A stretch of 64,000 nt of DNA from Burkholderiales bacterium C2 (GCA_005503085.1 SCOI01000003.1:1-64000), one strand, 5' to 3'; positions 49,697 to 59,564 are shown, counted from the first letter of the stretch. Translations and numbers: made by a program. Notes: a model not told the origin generated them from the letters alone.

Positions 49697-50084
49697 CTCC
49701 AGTGTCTGGATCGATTTCTTCGCCGGGGCCGAGCATCCGGCCGTCGATCAGCTGGCCCAGTTGCTGGACCACGGCGAGGTGCGCATCGTCGTGCCCGATC
49801 TGGTGCTGTTCGAGGTCTTGCGCGGCTTCCGGCATGAGCGCGACCTGCGCCAGGCCAGCCTGCTGATGCAGGGGCTGAGCATCGAGATCTGCGGCGGTGA
49901 AGACACGGCCCTGGCCGCCGTCCAGCATTACCGCGATCTGCGCGCCGCCGGCTACACGGCGCGCAGCGGCATCGATGTGCTGGTGGCCGCCTTCTGCATC
50001 GAAAACGACTACGCGCTGCTGCACAAGGACCGCGACTTCGACGCGCTGGAGGCGCGGCGCGGGCTCAAGGTATGGACCCATTGA
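49683..50084 (+). CDS. vapC: VapC toxin, PIN-domain ribonuclease
   Basis: The 133-residue PIN domain keeps the acidic metal site: Asp in MLVVDSSVWIDFF, Glu in LVLFEVLRGF, Asp in SGIDVLVAAFC and Asp in LLHKDRDFDAL. VapC toxins cleave tRNA or rRNA; the target here is unknown. The GTG start lies inside the antitoxin gene, giving translational coupling. The stop overlaps the start of the acetyltransferase gene. Confidence 0.92.
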   Translation: MLVVDSSVWIDFFAGAEHPAVDQLAQLLDHGEVRIVVPDLVLFEVLRGFRHERDLRQASLLMQGLSIEICGGEDTALAAVQHYRDLRAAGYTARSGIDVLVAAFCIENDYALLHKDRDFDALEARRGLKVWTH

Positions 50085-50620
50085 TGAACACGACGACGCA
50101 CATCACAATCAGGCCGCTGGCCGCCAGCGACTCGATCGAGCGCCTGACCGCCTTGCTGCACAAGGCCTATGCCGCGCTGGGTGCGCAGGGCTGGAACTTC
50201 ACTGCGGTGGACCAGAGTGTCGAGCTGACCGCCAAGCGGGTGGCCGGCGGCGGCTGCCTGGTGGCCGAGGCCGGTGGGCAACTGGTGGGCACGGTCAATA
50301 TGCGCGGCCCCTACCGCCCGGAGCAGGACGCCTGGAGCCTGGATACGCCCTGGTATCTGCGCGAGGACACGGCCATCCTGTCGCAGTTCGCGGTCGACCC
50401 GGACTTGCAAGGGCAGGGCCTGGGCGAGCGCCTGATGGATGCCGCCGAGGCCTGGGCCGTCGAGCGTGGTTTTGCCCATGTGGCGCTGGACACCGCCAAG
50501 CCGGCCGTGCATCTGCAGCGCCGCTATGCCAAGCGCGGCTACGCCCAGGTCGGCGAGGTGCAGTGGGACGGCAAGACCTACGCCAGCGTGCTGATGGTCA
50601 AGACACTCGGAGAGCCATGA
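50084..50620 (+). CDS. GNAT family N-acetyltransferase
   Basis: A 178-residue GNAT protein: ITIRPLAASD at the start, the acetyl-CoA loop in FAVDPDLQGQGLGERLMDAAE (Q/R-x-x-G-x-G/A), and VHLQRRYAKRGYAQVGE near the end. Substrate is unknown. It starts with ATG overlapping the vapC stop and ends overlapping the liuC start (ATGA), so it may have come in with vapBC. An ATG 12 bases earlier is an alternative. Confidence 0.85.
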   Translation: MNTTTHITIRPLAASDSIERLTALLHKAYAALGAQGWNFTAVDQSVELTAKRVAGGGCLVAEAGGQLVGTVNMRGPYRPEQDAWSLDTPWYLREDTAILSQFAVDPDLQGQGLGERLMDAAEAWAVERGFAHVALDTAKPAVHLQRRYAKRGYAQVGEVQWDGKTYASVLMVKTLGEP

Positions 50621-51402
50621 TGACGAACACCCTGCATATCCGCCGCGAAGGCCATGTCGCGCGCGTGACCTTGAACCGCCCCGAGGTGCGGAACGCTTTC
50701 AACGAGCTCCTGATCGCCGAGCTGACGGCGGCCTTTGCGGCCCTGGGGCAGGACACGACGCTGCGCGCCATCGTGCTGGCTGCCGAGGGCAAGGCCTTCT
50801 GCGCCGGCGCCGACCTGAACTGGATGAAGTCCATGGCCGGCTTCAGCTGGGACGAAAACCATGCCGACGCCCGCCTGCTGGCCGAGATGCTGTGGACCAT
50901 CTACAGCTGCCCGGTGCCGGTGATCGCGCGGGTGCAGGGCGATGTTTATGCCGGCGGCGTCGGCCTGGTGTCGGTCTGCGACATCGTCGTCGCGGCCGAC
51001 ACGGCGGGCTTCTGCCTGTCCGAGGCCAAGCTCGGCCTGCTGCCGGCCACCATCGGCCCCTACGTCGTGCGGGCCCTGGGCGAACAGGCCTCGCGGCGCT
51101 ATTTCCTCACCGCCGAGCGCTTCTCGGCCACCGAGGCGCAGCGCCTGGGCCTGGTCCATGAGCTGGCGACGGCCGACACGCTGGACGAGAAGGTCGATGC
51201 CTTGTCGGTGGCCTTGATCGCCAACGGCCCGGCCGCCGTGCGCGCCTGCAAGAAGCTGGTGCAAGACCTGGCCCATGAGCCGATCACGCCGGCGCTGCGC
51301 GACGACACCGCACGCCGCATCGCCGACATTCGCGCCAGCGCCGAGGGGCGTGAGGGCGTGCAGAGCTTTCTGAACAAGAGCAAGCCCTCGTGGCTGAACT
51401 GA
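50617..51402 (+). CDS. liuC: Enoyl-CoA hydratase (methylglutaconyl-CoA hydratase type)
   Basis: Hydrates methylglutaconyl-CoA to HMG-CoA in leucine breakdown. The 261-residue crotonase-fold protein has GKAFCAGADLNWMKSM (oxyanion loop) and GDVYAGGVGLVSVCDIVVAA. The length and the neighbouring liuB, liuD and liuE genes support the leucine assignment among many enoyl-CoA hydratases. A one-mismatch copy of the 13-base word lies at 51262-51274. The last bases overlap a possible GTG start of bioA. Confidence 0.85.
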   Translation: MMTNTLHIRREGHVARVTLNRPEVRNAFNELLIAELTAAFAALGQDTTLRAIVLAAEGKAFCAGADLNWMKSMAGFSWDENHADARLLAEMLWTIYSCPVPVIARVQGDVYAGGVGLVSVCDIVVAADTAGFCLSEAKLGLLPATIGPYVVRALGEQASRRYFLTAERFSATEAQRLGLVHELATADTLDEKVDALSVALIANGPAAVRACKKLVQDLAHEPITPALRDDTARRIADIRASAEGREGVQSFLNKSKPSWLN

Positions 51403-51407
51403 CTCCG

Positions 51408-52802
51408 ATGTCTTTGGCAGTACAAGAAGACTGGCAGCGCCGCAGCCTCGGCAGCATCTGGCACCCCTGCACGCAGATGGCGCGCGCCGCCAGGCTGCCG
51501 CCGCTGCCGATGGCGCGCGGCGAGGGCGCTTGGCTGTTTGATCACCAGGGCCGGCGCTACTTCGATGCCTGCTCCTCCTGGTGGGTCAATCTCTTCGGCC
51601 ACTCCGATGCAGGGCTGAGCACCGCGATCAAATCCCAGCTCGACACCTTGCCCCATGTGATGCTGGCCGGCTGCACCCACGAGCCGGCGGTGCGCCTGGC
51701 CGAGCGCCTGAGCGCGCGCACCGGCGGAGCGCTTGGCCATGTGTGCTTCGGCAGCGACGGGGCGTCGGCGGTCGAGATCGCGCTGAAGCAGAGTTTTCAC
51801 AGCTGGCGCAACCGCGGTCGCACCGAGAAACACGAGTTCGTCTGCCTGAAGAATGGCTATCACGGCGAGACCATCGGCGCGCTGGCCGTCACCGATGTGG
51901 CGATCTTCCGCGACGCCTACGACCCGCTGCTGATGCGCGCCCACATCGTCGAATCGCCCGACAGCCGATTGAACAACGAGGCCCAGGCGCTGGCCGCGAT
52001 GCAGGCCCTGCTCGAAGCGCGCCACGACCATATCGCCGCCGTCATCGTCGAGCCGCTGATCCAGGGCGCAGCCGGCATGGTGATGCACGAGCCGTCCTAT
52101 CTGCGCGGCCTGCGCGCGCTGTGCAGCGAGTTCGAGGTGCACCTGATCGCCGACGAGATCGCGGTCGGCTGCGGGCGCACCGGCAGCTTCTTTGCCTGGG
52201 AGCAGGCGGACGCGGTCATCGCTGGGCCGTCCCAAGATGACCGCACCCCCTCGGGGGGCGGCGCGCGTGCTCGCGCGCCTGGGGGCCAACAGTCCTCCTG
52301 GCCCGACTTCCTCTTGCTCTCCAAAGGCATCACCGGTGGCACGCTGCCGCTGTCCCTGGTGCTGACGACGGACGAGGTCTACCAGGCCTTCTGGAGCGAG
52401 GACGTCTCGCGCGGATTCCTGCACTCGCATTCCTATACCGGCAATGCGCTGGCTTGCGCGGCGGCCAATGCGGTGCTGGACCGCTTCGATGCCGGCCAGC
52501 TGGCGCTCAACCGCGAGCAGTCGGCCCTGCTGGCCGAGGCTTTCTTATCCCCGCTGGCCGGCGATGCCCGCATCGCCAACCTGCGCCAACGCGGCATGGT
52601 GCTGGCCTTTGATGTGCTCGACGCCGGCGCCGGTTTCGCCGAACGTTTCCATCTGGCAGCGCGCGCCCATGAGCTGCTGATACGCCCGATCGGCCACACC
52701 GTCTACCTGATGCCGCCTTATCTGATCGATGCGCCCACCGCGCAGTTTCTTGTCGAGGCCGTGCGCGCCACCTTGAGTGAGGTGCTCAGCCATGCTTCTT
52801 GA
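51408..52802 (+). CDS. bioA: Adenosylmethionine-8-amino-7-oxononanoate aminotransferase with a repeat-derived insert
   Basis: Makes 7,8-diaminopelargonic acid for biotin, using SAM as amino donor and PLP as cofactor. Family motifs are present: [43 protein letters not shown] and the PLP lysine in [15 protein letters not shown]. Between AWEQADA and PDFLLLSKG about 27 residues ([19 protein letters not shown] in part) have no place in the family and are encoded by a palindromic repeat. The frame is kept, so the enzyme may still work with a surface loop. ATG at 51408 is used; GTG at 51390 is possible. Confidence 0.9.
   Translation: MSLAVQEDWQRRSLGSIWHPCTQMARAARLPPLPMARGEGAWLFDHQGRRYFDACSSWWVNLFGHSDAGLSTAIKSQLDTLPHVMLAGCTHEPAVRLAERLSARTGGALGHVCFGSDGASAVEIALKQSFHSWRNRGRTEKHEFVCLKNGYHGETIGALAVTDVAIFRDAYDPLLMRAHIVESPDSRLNNEAQALAAMQALLEARHDHIAAVIVEPLIQGAAGMVMHEPSYLRGLRALCSEFEVHLIADEIAVGCGRTGSFFAWEQADAVIAGPSQDDRTPSGGGARARAPGGQQSSWPDFLLLSKGITGGTLPLSLVLTTDEVYQAFWSEDVSRGFLHSHSYTGNALACAAANAVLDRFDAGQLALNREQSALLAEAFLSPLAGDARIANLRQRGMVLAFDVLDAGAGFAERFHLAARAHELLIRPIGHTVYLMPPYLIDAPTAQFLVEAVRATLSEVLSHAS
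52225..52293. repeat. GC-rich palindromic repeat inserted in frame inside bioA
   Basis: CACCCCCTCGGGGGGCGG is followed by the eight-base stem GGCGCGCG / CGCGCGCC (52260-52279) with a four-base loop, then a G-run. The same layout, C-run/G-run hairpin then alternating GC core, is seen between genes at 7.36-7.43 kb. The DNA codes for the extra 27-residue loop of BioA, about 81 bases, a multiple of three. Confidence 0.75.
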
Positions 52803-54003
52803 GCATCTGCAGACCAAGCTGGCCGCAATCGCCGCACAAGACCTGACCCGCTTCCTGCGTGCCGCGCAAAGCCCCACGGCCGCCAAGCAGCTGGTGCGCG
52901 GCGCCGACGGCCTCACGCGCGAGCTGCTGATGTTCTGCAGCAATGACTATCTGGGCCTGGCGGCCGAGCCCCGGCTGGCGGCGGCGCTGGCCGAGGGCGC
53001 GCAGATCTATGGCGGCGGCTCCGGCGCCTCGCATCTGATCAGCGGCCACTCGATCGCGCACGAGCAGCTCGAAGAGCGGCTGGCTGGCTGGTTTGCGCCG
53101 CACATCCCGCAGGCCCAGGTGCTGGGCTTCTGCACCGGCTATATGGCCAATCTGGCGGTGATCACCGCGCTGGGCGACGGCGAGGCCGAGATCTTCTCGG
53201 ACGCGCTGAACCATGCTTCCTTGATCGACGGCTGCCGCCTCGCCAAGGCCCAGGCCCGGCGCTATGCCCACGCCGATCTGGCCGAGCTGCGCGCGCAGCT
53301 GCAGGCCAGCACGGCCAAGCTCAAGCTGATCGTCAGCGATGCGGTGTTCAGCATGGACGGCGATATCGCGCCGCTGCCGGATCTGCTGGCCCTGGCCGAG
53401 CAGTTCGATGCCTGGCTGATCGTCGACGATGCCCATGGTTTCGGCGTGCTGGGCGAGCGGGGGCGCGGCGCGCTGGAGCATTTTCAGCTGCGCAGCGAGC
53501 GGCTGATCGTGGTCGGCACCCTGGGCAAGGCCGCCGGCCTGGCCGGCGCCTTCGTCGCGGCTCACGAGACGGTGATCCAGTACCTGCTGCAGGCCGCGCG
53601 CACCTATATCTTCACGACCGCCTCGCCGCCGGCCATCGCCCATGCGCTGCAAACCAGCATGGACCTGATCGAAGGCGAGACCGGCGCGCAGCGCCGCGCG
53701 GCCCTGATCGATCTGCAGGCGCGGCTGCGCAGCGGCGTGGCCCGTTTGCTGGCGAGCCATCCACGCCTGAACTGGCGCCTGGCCGAATCCGACACCCCCG
53801 TGCAGCCGCTGATCATCGGCGGCAATGCCGAGGTGATGCGGCTGGCGGCGGCGCTGGAGGCCCAGGGCCTGCGCGTGCCCGGCATCCGTCCGCCGACCGT
53901 GCCCAAAGGCGAGGCGCGGCTGCGCATCACCTTGTGCGCCACGCACACGGCGGCCGATGTCGACCGCCTGCTGACCGCGCTGGAGGCGGAGGCGATCCAA
54001 TGA
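52792..54003 (+). CDS. bioF: 8-amino-7-oxononanoate synthase
   Basis: PLP enzyme that joins pimeloyl-ACP/CoA with alanine in biotin synthesis. The 403-residue protein has [23 protein letters not shown], the PLP-site [10 protein letters not shown] and the Schiff-base lysine in [14 protein letters not shown]. The ATG at 52792 overlaps the end of bioA and gives the normal N-terminus [10 protein letters not shown]. It carries an exact copy of the 13-base word as Gln-Asp-Leu-Thr. Confidence 0.94.
   Translation: MLLEHLQTKLAAIAAQDLTRFLRAAQSPTAAKQLVRGADGLTRELLMFCSNDYLGLAAEPRLAAALAEGAQIYGGGSGASHLISGHSIAHEQLEERLAGWFAPHIPQAQVLGFCTGYMANLAVITALGDGEAEIFSDALNHASLIDGCRLAKAQARRYAHADLAELRAQLQASTAKLKLIVSDAVFSMDGDIAPLPDLLALAEQFDAWLIVDDAHGFGVLGERGRGALEHFQLRSERLIVVGTLGKAAGLAGAFVAAHETVIQYLLQAARTYIFTTASPPAIAHALQTSMDLIEGETGAQRRAALIDLQARLRSGVARLLASHPRLNWRLAESDTPVQPLIIGGNAEVMRLAAALEAQGLRVPGIRPPTVPKGEARLRITLCATHTAADVDRLLTALEAEAIQ
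52837..52849 (+). repeat. Copy of 13-base word CAAGACCTGACCC (inside bioF)
   Basis: Exact copy in the coding direction encoding Gln-Asp-Leu-Thr near the BioF N-terminus, again with CAA for Gln. Confidence 0.7.
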
Positions 54004-54674
54004 AGGGCTTCTTCATCACCGGCACCGACACCGAGATCGGCAAGACCGCGATCACGGCCGGCCTGACCCATGTCTGGCAGCAGGCCGGACAGCGCGTCGC
54101 GCCTATCAAGTCGCTGGCCGCAGGGCAGGCTCAGGATGACCAGGGGCGCTGGGTCAACGAGGATGTCAGCCAGCTGCACGCTGCGCAGACCCTGGGCCTG
54201 AGTCTTGACGAGGTGGGCCCGCTGCAGCTGCGCACCGCCTGTGCCCCGCATATCGCTGCGCGGCTGGAGGGCCGCAGCATCGAGCGGGGCGCCCTGCTGG
54301 CCGCGATCCGCAGCACCGCCACCAAGGCCGATCTGGTCTTGGTGGAGGGCGTCGGCGGCTTTCGCGTACCGCTCACCGAGGCCTGGGACACCGCCGACCT
54401 CGCGGTTGACCTGGCCCTGCCCGTCGTGCTGGTCGTCGGCCTGCGGCTGGGCTGCATCAACCATGCCTTGTTGACGGCCGAAGCCATCCGCGCCCGTGGC
54501 CTCGTGCTGGCCGGCTGGGTGGCCAACACGGTGGACCCTGCTTTTGGTCATGTGGCCGACAATCTCGCGGCGCTGGCGGCCGGCCTGCAAGTGCCTTGCT
54601 GGGGCCATGTGCCTCGGCTTCCCGATCCGACTCCCGCGGCCGTGGCCGCGCACCTCAAAGACTTTCCCCTATGA
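54000..54674 (+). CDS. bioD: Dethiobiotin synthetase
   Basis: ATP-dependent closure of the ureido ring of dethiobiotin. The 224-residue protein has the P-loop GTDTEIGKT at residues 8-16, the Lys of KSLAAGQA (family KPVxxG) and [13 protein letters not shown]. The ATG overlaps the bioF stop (ATGA) and the stop overlaps the bioB start. Confidence 0.93.
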   Translation: MKGFFITGTDTEIGKTAITAGLTHVWQQAGQRVAPIKSLAAGQAQDDQGRWVNEDVSQLHAAQTLGLSLDEVGPLQLRTACAPHIAARLEGRSIERGALLAAIRSTATKADLVLVEGVGGFRVPLTEAWDTADLAVDLALPVVLVVGLRLGCINHALLTAEAIRARGLVLAGWVANTVDPAFGHVADNLAALAAGLQVPCWGHVPRLPDPTPAAVAAHLKDFPL

Positions 54675-55717
54675 ACCAGATCCAAACCCTGACGCCGACC
54701 ACCGACGCCGACCGCCGCAACGCCAAGCCCTGGACCGTCAACGAGGTCGCGGCCCTGTTCGAGCTGCCCTTCAACGACCTGCTGTTCCGCGCCCAGACCG
54801 TGCACCGCGAGCATTTCGATGCCAATGCGGTGCAGCTGTCCACGCTCTTGTCGATCAAGACCGGTGGCTGCGAGGAGGACTGCAAGTACTGCCCGCAATC
54901 GGCCCATTTCGACACCGGGCTGAAGGCCGAGAAGCTGCTGCCCTTGGACGAGGTGCTTGAAGCCGCTCGTGCCGCCAAGGCCAATGGCGCGACGCGCTTT
55001 TGCATGGGCGCGGCCTGGCGCGCGCCCAAGGAGCGCCATCTGGAGCAGATCGGCGACATGGTGCGCGAGGTCAAAGCCATGGGTCTGGAGACCTGCTTGA
55101 CCGCCGGCATGCTGGCCGATGGCCAGGCCGAGCAACTGCGCGAGGCCGGCCTGGACTATTACAACCACAACCTCGACACCGCCCCCGAGTTCTACGGCCA
55201 GATCATCACGACCCGCACCTACCAGGACCGGCTCGACACGCTGGACCGCGTGCGCGGCGTCGGCCTGAAGGTCTGCAGCGGCGGCATCGTCGGCATGGGC
55301 GAGACCCGCCGCCAGCGCGCCGGCCTGATCGTGCAGCTGGCCAATCTGGACCCCTATCCCGAGTCGGTGCCGATCAACAACCTGGTCCAGGTCGAAGGCA
55401 CGCCGCTGGCCGGCACCGCCGCGCTGGACCCCTTCGAGTTCGTGCGGACGATCGCGGTGGCGCGGATCACGATGCCGAGGGCGATGGTGCGGCTGTCGGC
55501 CGGTCGCGAGGAAATGCCGGAATCGCTGCAGGCGATGTGTTTCCTGGCAGGGGCGAATTCGATGTTCTATGGCGACAAGCTGCTGACGACCAGCAATCCG
55601 CAGGCGGAGAAGGACAGGGCGCTGCTGGATCGCTTGGGCATGCGCTGCGCGACCGAGGCGGAGTTGTCATCGCCGTCGGCTGAGGCATGTGAAAGCAAGG
55701 CTTGCACGGCGCATTGA
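54671..55717 (+). CDS. bioB: Biotin synthase
   Basis: Radical-SAM enzyme inserting sulfur into dethiobiotin. The 348-residue protein has the radical-SAM motif in [13 protein letters not shown] (C-x3-C-x2-C), [18 protein letters not shown] and the cluster ligand region [11 protein letters not shown]. It ends the bioA-F-D-B block; no BirA-type operator was seen. Its product is needed by LiuD two genes downstream. Confidence 0.96.
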   Translation: MNQIQTLTPTTDADRRNAKPWTVNEVAALFELPFNDLLFRAQTVHREHFDANAVQLSTLLSIKTGGCEEDCKYCPQSAHFDTGLKAEKLLPLDEVLEAARAAKANGATRFCMGAAWRAPKERHLEQIGDMVREVKAMGLETCLTAGMLADGQAEQLREAGLDYYNHNLDTAPEFYGQIITTRTYQDRLDTLDRVRGVGLKVCSGGIVGMGETRRQRAGLIVQLANLDPYPESVPINNLVQVEGTPLAGTAALDPFEFVRTIAVARITMPRAMVRLSAGREEMPESLQAMCFLAGANSMFYGDKLLTTSNPQAEKDRALLDRLGMRCATEAELSSPSAEACESKACTAH

Positions 55718-55769
55718 GGCGAGCGAACGGCTGGTCTGTTGAGTGATGAAACACTTCAGGGAGTCAAAG

Positions 55770-56612
55770 ATGAAAACTGAAATCGTTCATTCCTTGACCA
55801 GTACCTTTGAAGGCCACGCGCAGCAGACCGACGGCGGGGTCGAGTACTGGCTTGCTCGCGATCTGCAGTTTTTGCTTGGCTATGCGGAATGGCGGAATTT
55901 CGGTGCCGTCATTGCCAAGGCCAGGATCGCTTGCGAAGTGTCCGGGCACCCGGTGTCCGACCATTTTGTTGCCGTCAACAAAATGGTCGAGCTGGGCTCG
56001 GGCAGCCAGCGTGAGGTGGACGACATCATGCTCACGCGTTACGCCTGTTACCTGATCGCTCAGAACGGGGACTCGAAGAAGCAGGAAATCGCTTTCGCGC
56101 AAACCTACTTTGCCATCCAGACTCGGCGGGCGGAGCTCATCGAGCAGCGCCTGCTTGATGCAGAGCGCATCTCGGCACGCCGAAAGCTCAGCGCCACCGA
56201 AAAGGAACTCTCGGATGTGATCTACGAGCAATCGGGCGGCAATCAGGACTTCGCCCTGATCCGTAGCAAGGGCGATCAGGCCCTGTTCGGAAAATCCACG
56301 CAGGCGATGAAGGCGCAGTGGAAAGTCCCCGAGAGCCGGCCGCTGGCCGACTTCGCGCCCACCATCGTCCTCAAGGCGAAGGACTTCGCCGCCGAGATCA
56401 CGATCTTCAATGCCCGTGAGCATCGGATGGCGAGTGAGGGCGCCATCTCCCAAGAACACGTCACCAATAACGAAGCCGTGCGCAAGACCCTGCTCGACCG
56501 GGGCATTCGACCCGAGAGCCTGCCGGCCGCAGAGGATGTGAAGAAGGTGGAGCGCCGCCTAGCGTCCGAGGACAAGAAGTCCCTGAAGAATCCCGATGGT
56601 CTGGACTCATGA
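55770..56612 (+). CDS. dinD: DNA damage-inducible protein D (DinD)
   Basis: The 280-residue protein matches the DinD family in length and sequence (EYWLARDLQFLLGYAEWRNF, then KARIACEVSGHPVSDHFV, DIMLTRYACYLIAQNGDSKKQEIAFAQTYFA in parts), with a KilA-N/BRO-like N-terminal half. Family members are SOS-induced in E. coli and may inhibit RecA. AGGGAG seven bases before the ATG at 55770 decides the start over an ATG 24 bases earlier. I see no LexA box. Its lower GC content and its place between bioB and liuD suggest horizontal gain. Confidence 0.88.
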   Translation: MKTEIVHSLTSTFEGHAQQTDGGVEYWLARDLQFLLGYAEWRNFGAVIAKARIACEVSGHPVSDHFVAVNKMVELGSGSQREVDDIMLTRYACYLIAQNGDSKKQEIAFAQTYFAIQTRRAELIEQRLLDAERISARRKLSATEKELSDVIYEQSGGNQDFALIRSKGDQALFGKSTQAMKAQWKVPESRPLADFAPTIVLKAKDFAAEITIFNAREHRMASEGAISQEHVTNNEAVRKTLLDRGIRPESLPAAEDVKKVERRLASEDKKSLKNPDGLDS

Positions 56613-56658
56613 CCATGGACCGACAAGCCAACAAGCAAGCAATGACTGGAGACCTGCC

Positions 56659-58650
56659 ATGTTCAAGAAAATCCTGATCGCGAATCGCGGCGAAATCGCC
56701 TGCCGTGTCGCGGCTACCGCCCGGCGCTTGGGGCTAAAGACCGTGGCGGTGTACTCCGAGGCCGACGCCCGCGCCAAGCATGTGCAGGCCTGCGACGAGG
56801 CGGTGCTGATCGGCGGCCCGGCGCCGCGCGACTCCTATCTGCAATGGCAGCGCATCCTCGATGCTGCCAAGGCGACCGGCGCCGAAGCGGTCCACCCGGG
56901 CTATGGTTTTCTGAGCGAGAACGAGGAGTTCGCGACCGCGTGCAAGAACTCAGGTCTGGTCTTCATCGGCCCGCCGGCCTCGGCCATCCAGGCCATGGGT
57001 CTGAAGGCGGAGTCCAAGCGCTTGATGGAGGCGGCCGGCGTGCCGCTGGTGCCGGGCTATCACGGCGCCGACCAGGACCCCGCGCTGCTCAAGCGCGAGG
57101 CCGAGCGCATCGGTTTTCCTGTGCTGATCAAGGCCAGCGCCGGCGGCGGCGGTAAGGGCATGCGGGCGGTGCTGAAGGCCGAGGAATTCGATGCGGCGCT
57201 GGCCTCCTGCAAGCGCGAGGCGATCAACAGCTTCGGTGACGATGCGGTGCTGATCGAGCGCTATGTGCAAAAGCCCCGCCATATCGAGATCCAGGTCTTC
57301 GGCGACACCCAGGGCGACTGCGTCTATCTGTTCGAGCGCGACTGCTCGGTGCAGCGCCGCCACCAGAAGGTGCTGGAAGAGGCGCCCGCGCCCGGCATGA
57401 CGGCCGAGCGCCGCGCCGAGATGGGCCATGCCGCCGTGGCTGCGGCGAAAGCGGTGGGCTATGTCGGCGCTGGCACGGTGGAGTTCATCTGTGAGCAGGA
57501 CGGGCGTTTCTATTTCATGGAGATGAACACCCGGCTGCAGGTCGAGCATCCGGTGACCGAAGCGATCACCGGCCAGGATCTGGTCGAGTGGCAGCTGCGC
57601 GTGGCCTCGGGCGAGCCACTGCCGCTGAAGCAGGATCAGCTGCGCATGCACGGCCATGCGATCGAAGCCCGCATCTGCGCCGAGAACCCCGAGGCCGGTT
57701 TCCTGCCGGCCACCGGCAGCTTGAGCGTGGCGCGCTGGCCGGCCCATGTCAGCTTCCAGCGCGGCGATGTGCGGATCGACTCGGGCGTCGGCGAGGGCGA
57801 TGCGATCAGCCCCTTCTACGACTCGATGGTGGCCAAGCTGATTGTCTGGGGCGAGGATCGGGCCCAGGCGCTGGCCCGTCTCGATGCGGCGCTGCGCGAC
57901 ACGCACATCGTCGGCCTGCAGACCAATGTGGCCTTTCTGCGCCGCTGCGCCTCGACGGACTCGTTCACCCAGGCCGATCTGGACACCGGCCTGATCGAGC
58001 GCGAGCGCGCCGCACTGTTCGAGCAAGCGGGCCTGCCGCTGACCATCGCTGCGGCGGCCGTCGTCGCCCATACCTTGGCCCATGAGGCGAGCCTGCAGAC
58101 CAGCGACCCCTGGAGCCGCCGCGACGGCTGGCGCATGTATGGCGCCTCGGCGCGCCGCTTCGATCTGGAGACTGGGGGGACTCATCACGAGGTGCTGCTG
58201 TCGCGCCATCACCATGGCGGCATGCAGCTGACCGTGGAAGGTCAGGCGCACGCTTTTGCCGTCAACTCCGCCAGCCTGGAAAGCCACGAACTGCTGCTCG
58301 GCGAAGGCTTGGACCAGCAGCGCGTGATGGTCAAGACCTACGCGCTGGGCGAGCAGGTGGCGGTGTTCGCGCCCCAGGGCTCGGCGCTGCTGACCGAGAT
58401 CGACCCGATTGCCCATGCCGGCGAAGGGGCCGCCGAGGCCGGCCGACTGACGGCGCCGATGCCGGGCAAGATGGTGTCCTTCCTGGCCCAGCCCGGCGAC
58501 ACCGTCACCAAGGGCCAGGCGTTGGCGGTGATGGAGGCGATGAAGATGGAACACACGATCAATGCGCCGCGTGACGGCGTGGTGGCCGAGTTGCTGTTTG
58601 CCGTCGGTGACCAGGTCGGTGATGGTGCCGAACTCTTGCGACTGGAGTAA
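56659..58650 (+). CDS. liuD: Methylcrotonyl-CoA carboxylase biotin-carrying subunit
   Basis: Carboxylates its own biotin with ATP and bicarbonate and serves LiuB. The 663-residue protein has the biotin carboxylase domain (1-450: FKKILIANRGEIACRV, KASAGGGGKGMR, EMNTRLQVEHPVTE) and a C-terminal biotinyl domain with the modified lysine at about 629 in EAMKME. GGAG precedes the ATG. It is followed six bases later by liuE. Confidence 0.95.
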   Translation: MFKKILIANRGEIACRVAATARRLGLKTVAVYSEADARAKHVQACDEAVLIGGPAPRDSYLQWQRILDAAKATGAEAVHPGYGFLSENEEFATACKNSGLVFIGPPASAIQAMGLKAESKRLMEAAGVPLVPGYHGADQDPALLKREAERIGFPVLIKASAGGGGKGMRAVLKAEEFDAALASCKREAINSFGDDAVLIERYVQKPRHIEIQVFGDTQGDCVYLFERDCSVQRRHQKVLEEAPAPGMTAERRAEMGHAAVAAAKAVGYVGAGTVEFICEQDGRFYFMEMNTRLQVEHPVTEAITGQDLVEWQLRVASGEPLPLKQDQLRMHGHAIEARICAENPEAGFLPATGSLSVARWPAHVSFQRGDVRIDSGVGEGDAISPFYDSMVAKLIVWGEDRAQALARLDAALRDTHIVGLQTNVAFLRRCASTDSFTQADLDTGLIERERAALFEQAGLPLTIAAAAVVAHTLAHEASLQTSDPWSRRDGWRMYGASARRFDLETGGTHHEVLLSRHHHGGMQLTVEGQAHAFAVNSASLESHELLLGEGLDQQRVMVKTYALGEQVAVFAPQGSALLTEIDPIAHAGEGAAEAGRLTAPMPGKMVSFLAQPGDTVTKGQALAVMEAMKMEHTINAPRDGVVAELLFAVGDQVGDGAELLRLE

Positions 58651-58655
58651 TCACA

Positions 58656-59564
58656 ATGAGCCTGCCCAATCGAGTCACCCTCGTCGATGTCGGCCCGCGC
58701 GACGGCCTGCAGAACGAGAAGCAGCCGGTGTCCACCGAGCACAAGGCCACGCTCGTGCACATGCTGCAGGACGCCGGTCTGAAGGAAATCGAGGTCACCA
58801 GCTTCGTCTCGCCGAAGTGGGTGCCGCAGATGGCCGACAACGCCGAGGTGATGGCGGCGATCACGCGCAGGCCCGGCGTGCGCTACAGCGTCTTGACGCC
58901 GAATATGAAGGGCCTGGAAGCCGCGCTGCCGACGAAACCCGACGAGATCGTCGTGTTCGCCGCCGCCAGCGAAGCCTTCTCGCAGAAGAACATCAACTGC
59001 TCGATCGCCGAGAGCATAGCCCGCTTCGCGCCCGTGGTGGCCGCCGCGCACGAGGCCGGCATCAAGGTGCGCGGCGCGCTGTCCTGCGCGCTGGGCTGCC
59101 CGTACGAGGGTGAGATCAGCGCCGACCAGGTGGAGCGCGTGGTGCAGCTGATGAAGAGCATCGGCGTCGACCATATAGGCGTGGCCGACACGATCGGCGT
59201 CGGCACGCCGCGCAAGGTGCAGGCCGCGATGGAGCGGGCGCTCAAGCATTACCCGCTGGTCGAGGTCAGCGGACATTTCCATGACACCTATGGCCAGGCG
59301 CTGAGCAATATCTACGCCTGCCTGGAGCTGGGCGTGCATACATTCGATGCCAGCGTCGCGGGCCTGGGCGGCTGCCCCTATGCCAAGGGCGCGACCGGCA
59401 ATGTCGCGACCGAGGACGTGCTCTTCATGCTCAACGGTCTGGGCATAGAGACCGGCATCGACATCGACAAGCTGGTCGATGCCAGCGCCTACATCTCCAG
59501 CGCGCTGGGCCGCCCGCCGGTGGCCCGCGTCGCGCGGGCCTTGCTGGCCAAGCGGGCGGGCTGA
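58656..59564 (+). CDS. liuE: Hydroxymethylglutaryl-CoA lyase
   Basis: Splits HMG-CoA to acetoacetate and acetyl-CoA, the last step of leucine breakdown. The 302-residue TIM-barrel protein has VDVGPRDGLQNE, the metal His pair in GHFHDTYGQAL and the catalytic Cys in GLGGCPYAKGATGN. It is co-transcribed with liuD. Confidence 0.95.
   Translation: MSLPNRVTLVDVGPRDGLQNEKQPVSTEHKATLVHMLQDAGLKEIEVTSFVSPKWVPQMADNAEVMAAITRRPGVRYSVLTPNMKGLEAALPTKPDEIVVFAAASEAFSQKNINCSIAESIARFAPVVAAAHEAGIKVRGALSCALGCPYEGEISADQVERVVQLMKSIGVDHIGVADTIGVGTPRKVQAAMERALKHYPLVEVSGHFHDTYGQALSNIYACLELGVHTFDASVAGLGGCPYAKGATGNVATEDVLFMLNGLGIETGIDIDKLVDASAYISSALGRPPVARVARALLAKRAG

Noticed and set aside
55718-55769. LexA box upstream of dinD
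   Set aside because: No CTG-N10-CAG-type operator of good quality; CTGTTGAGTGATGAAACA only weakly resembles one.
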